NCBI RefSeq assembly: GCF_016056305.1
Contig: NZ_JAECZC010000037.1
Span: 1-53,749 of the forward strand
From: Amazonocrinis nigriterrae CENA67
GTDB lineage: Bacteria > Cyanobacteriota > Cyanobacteriia > Cyanobacteriales > Nostocaceae
Reading direction: 5' to 3'
Length of the DNA: 53,749 nucleotides
The position numbers were made by a program, and so were the translations under genes. Every line of letters starts with the position of its first letter. Position 1 is the first letter of the stretch. Shown here in pieces: positions 53,708 through 53,749 of this stretch. Under the pieces are notes generated by a model. It did not search any database and had not been told where the DNA came from. It saw only the letters and a list, made by a program, of their open reading frames with translations.

Positions 53708-53749
53708 GGGACTGGGGACGATGGGGAGATGAGGGGGATGAGGGGGATG
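53708..53749. repeat. Purine-rich repeat at the window end
   Basis: GGGGACTGGGGACGATGGGG and GATGAGGGGGATGAGGGGGAT-type runs after the M23 stop codon; the array continues past the window. Confidence 0.7.

Noticed and set aside
1-53749. CRISPR array or tRNA gene
   Set aside because: All tandem repeats have units of 7, 21 or 48 bp without unique spacers, and no cloverleaf with a TTCRANNY arm was found by eye.

Overview
The window is chromosomal DNA of a filamentous, very probably heterocyst-forming cyanobacterium (Nostocales: Nostoc, Anabaena, Calothrix or a relative). The evidence is the many HIP1 octamers (GCGATCGC), the petB-petD pair divergent from ctpA, a DnaE alpha subunit that ends in a Nostoc-type split N-intein, a paired flv3-flv1 flavodiiron operon, CsaB, two Ycf49-type small membrane proteins, and abundant heptanucleotide tandem repeats (STRRs) between genes. 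No rRNA, tRNA, CRISPR array or complete insertion sequence was recognised.

Layout. 1-2.5 kb: a 3'-truncated WD40 protein fused to a deacetylase-like region. 3.8-12.3 kb: mostly single genes: an ABC exporter, a metallophosphoesterase, two methyltransferases, a GFA/CENP-V protein, an intramembrane site-2 protease and a beta-lactamase-fold protein. 12.4-15.5 kb: ctpA divergent from petB-petD (D1 maturation and cytochrome b6f). 16-19.1 kb: an RsbW-like kinase, then a GDP-mannose-dehydratase-like plus glycosyltransferase operon for surface sugar synthesis. 19.5-21.6 kb: a zinc-ribbon membrane protein convergent with a DsbA-like protein, and a 5'-truncated rhodanese. 21.9-25.1 kb: a lone 1054-residue NACHT-HEAT STAND protein. 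25.3-27.9 kb: split-intein dnaE-N. 29.5-33.2 kb: flavodiiron pair for oxygen photoreduction. 33.7 kb: an orphan strong terminator that may end a small RNA. 34-41 kb: a secreted protein, a membrane protein, and a MacAB/DevBCA-like efflux set (adaptor, permease, ATPase) whose ATPase is separated from the permease by two pseudogenes. 41.5-44.9 kb: small membrane proteins (DUF948, YtxH, Ycf49 family) and a TerB-like protein. 45-51.5 kb: csaB, tandem serine/threonine kinases, a GC-rich repeat island, pgeF and birA. 52-53.7 kb: an M23 peptidase.

Most of the window is housekeeping: photosynthetic electron transfer and its protection (petBD, ctpA, flv), replication (dnaE), and envelope building (csaB, pgeF, M23, glycosyltransferase). 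The accessory parts that deserve attention are the NACHT-HEAT gene next to a truncated gene and a MITE-like element, the candidate small RNA at 33.7 kb, the interrupted efflux operon with an Rpn-type pseudogene, and several palindromic or MITE-like repeats, two of which share ends across 30 kb.

Limits: all functions come from reading translations and motifs by eye. No database or folding calculation was run, and start codons are choices based on ribosome-binding sites and family length.
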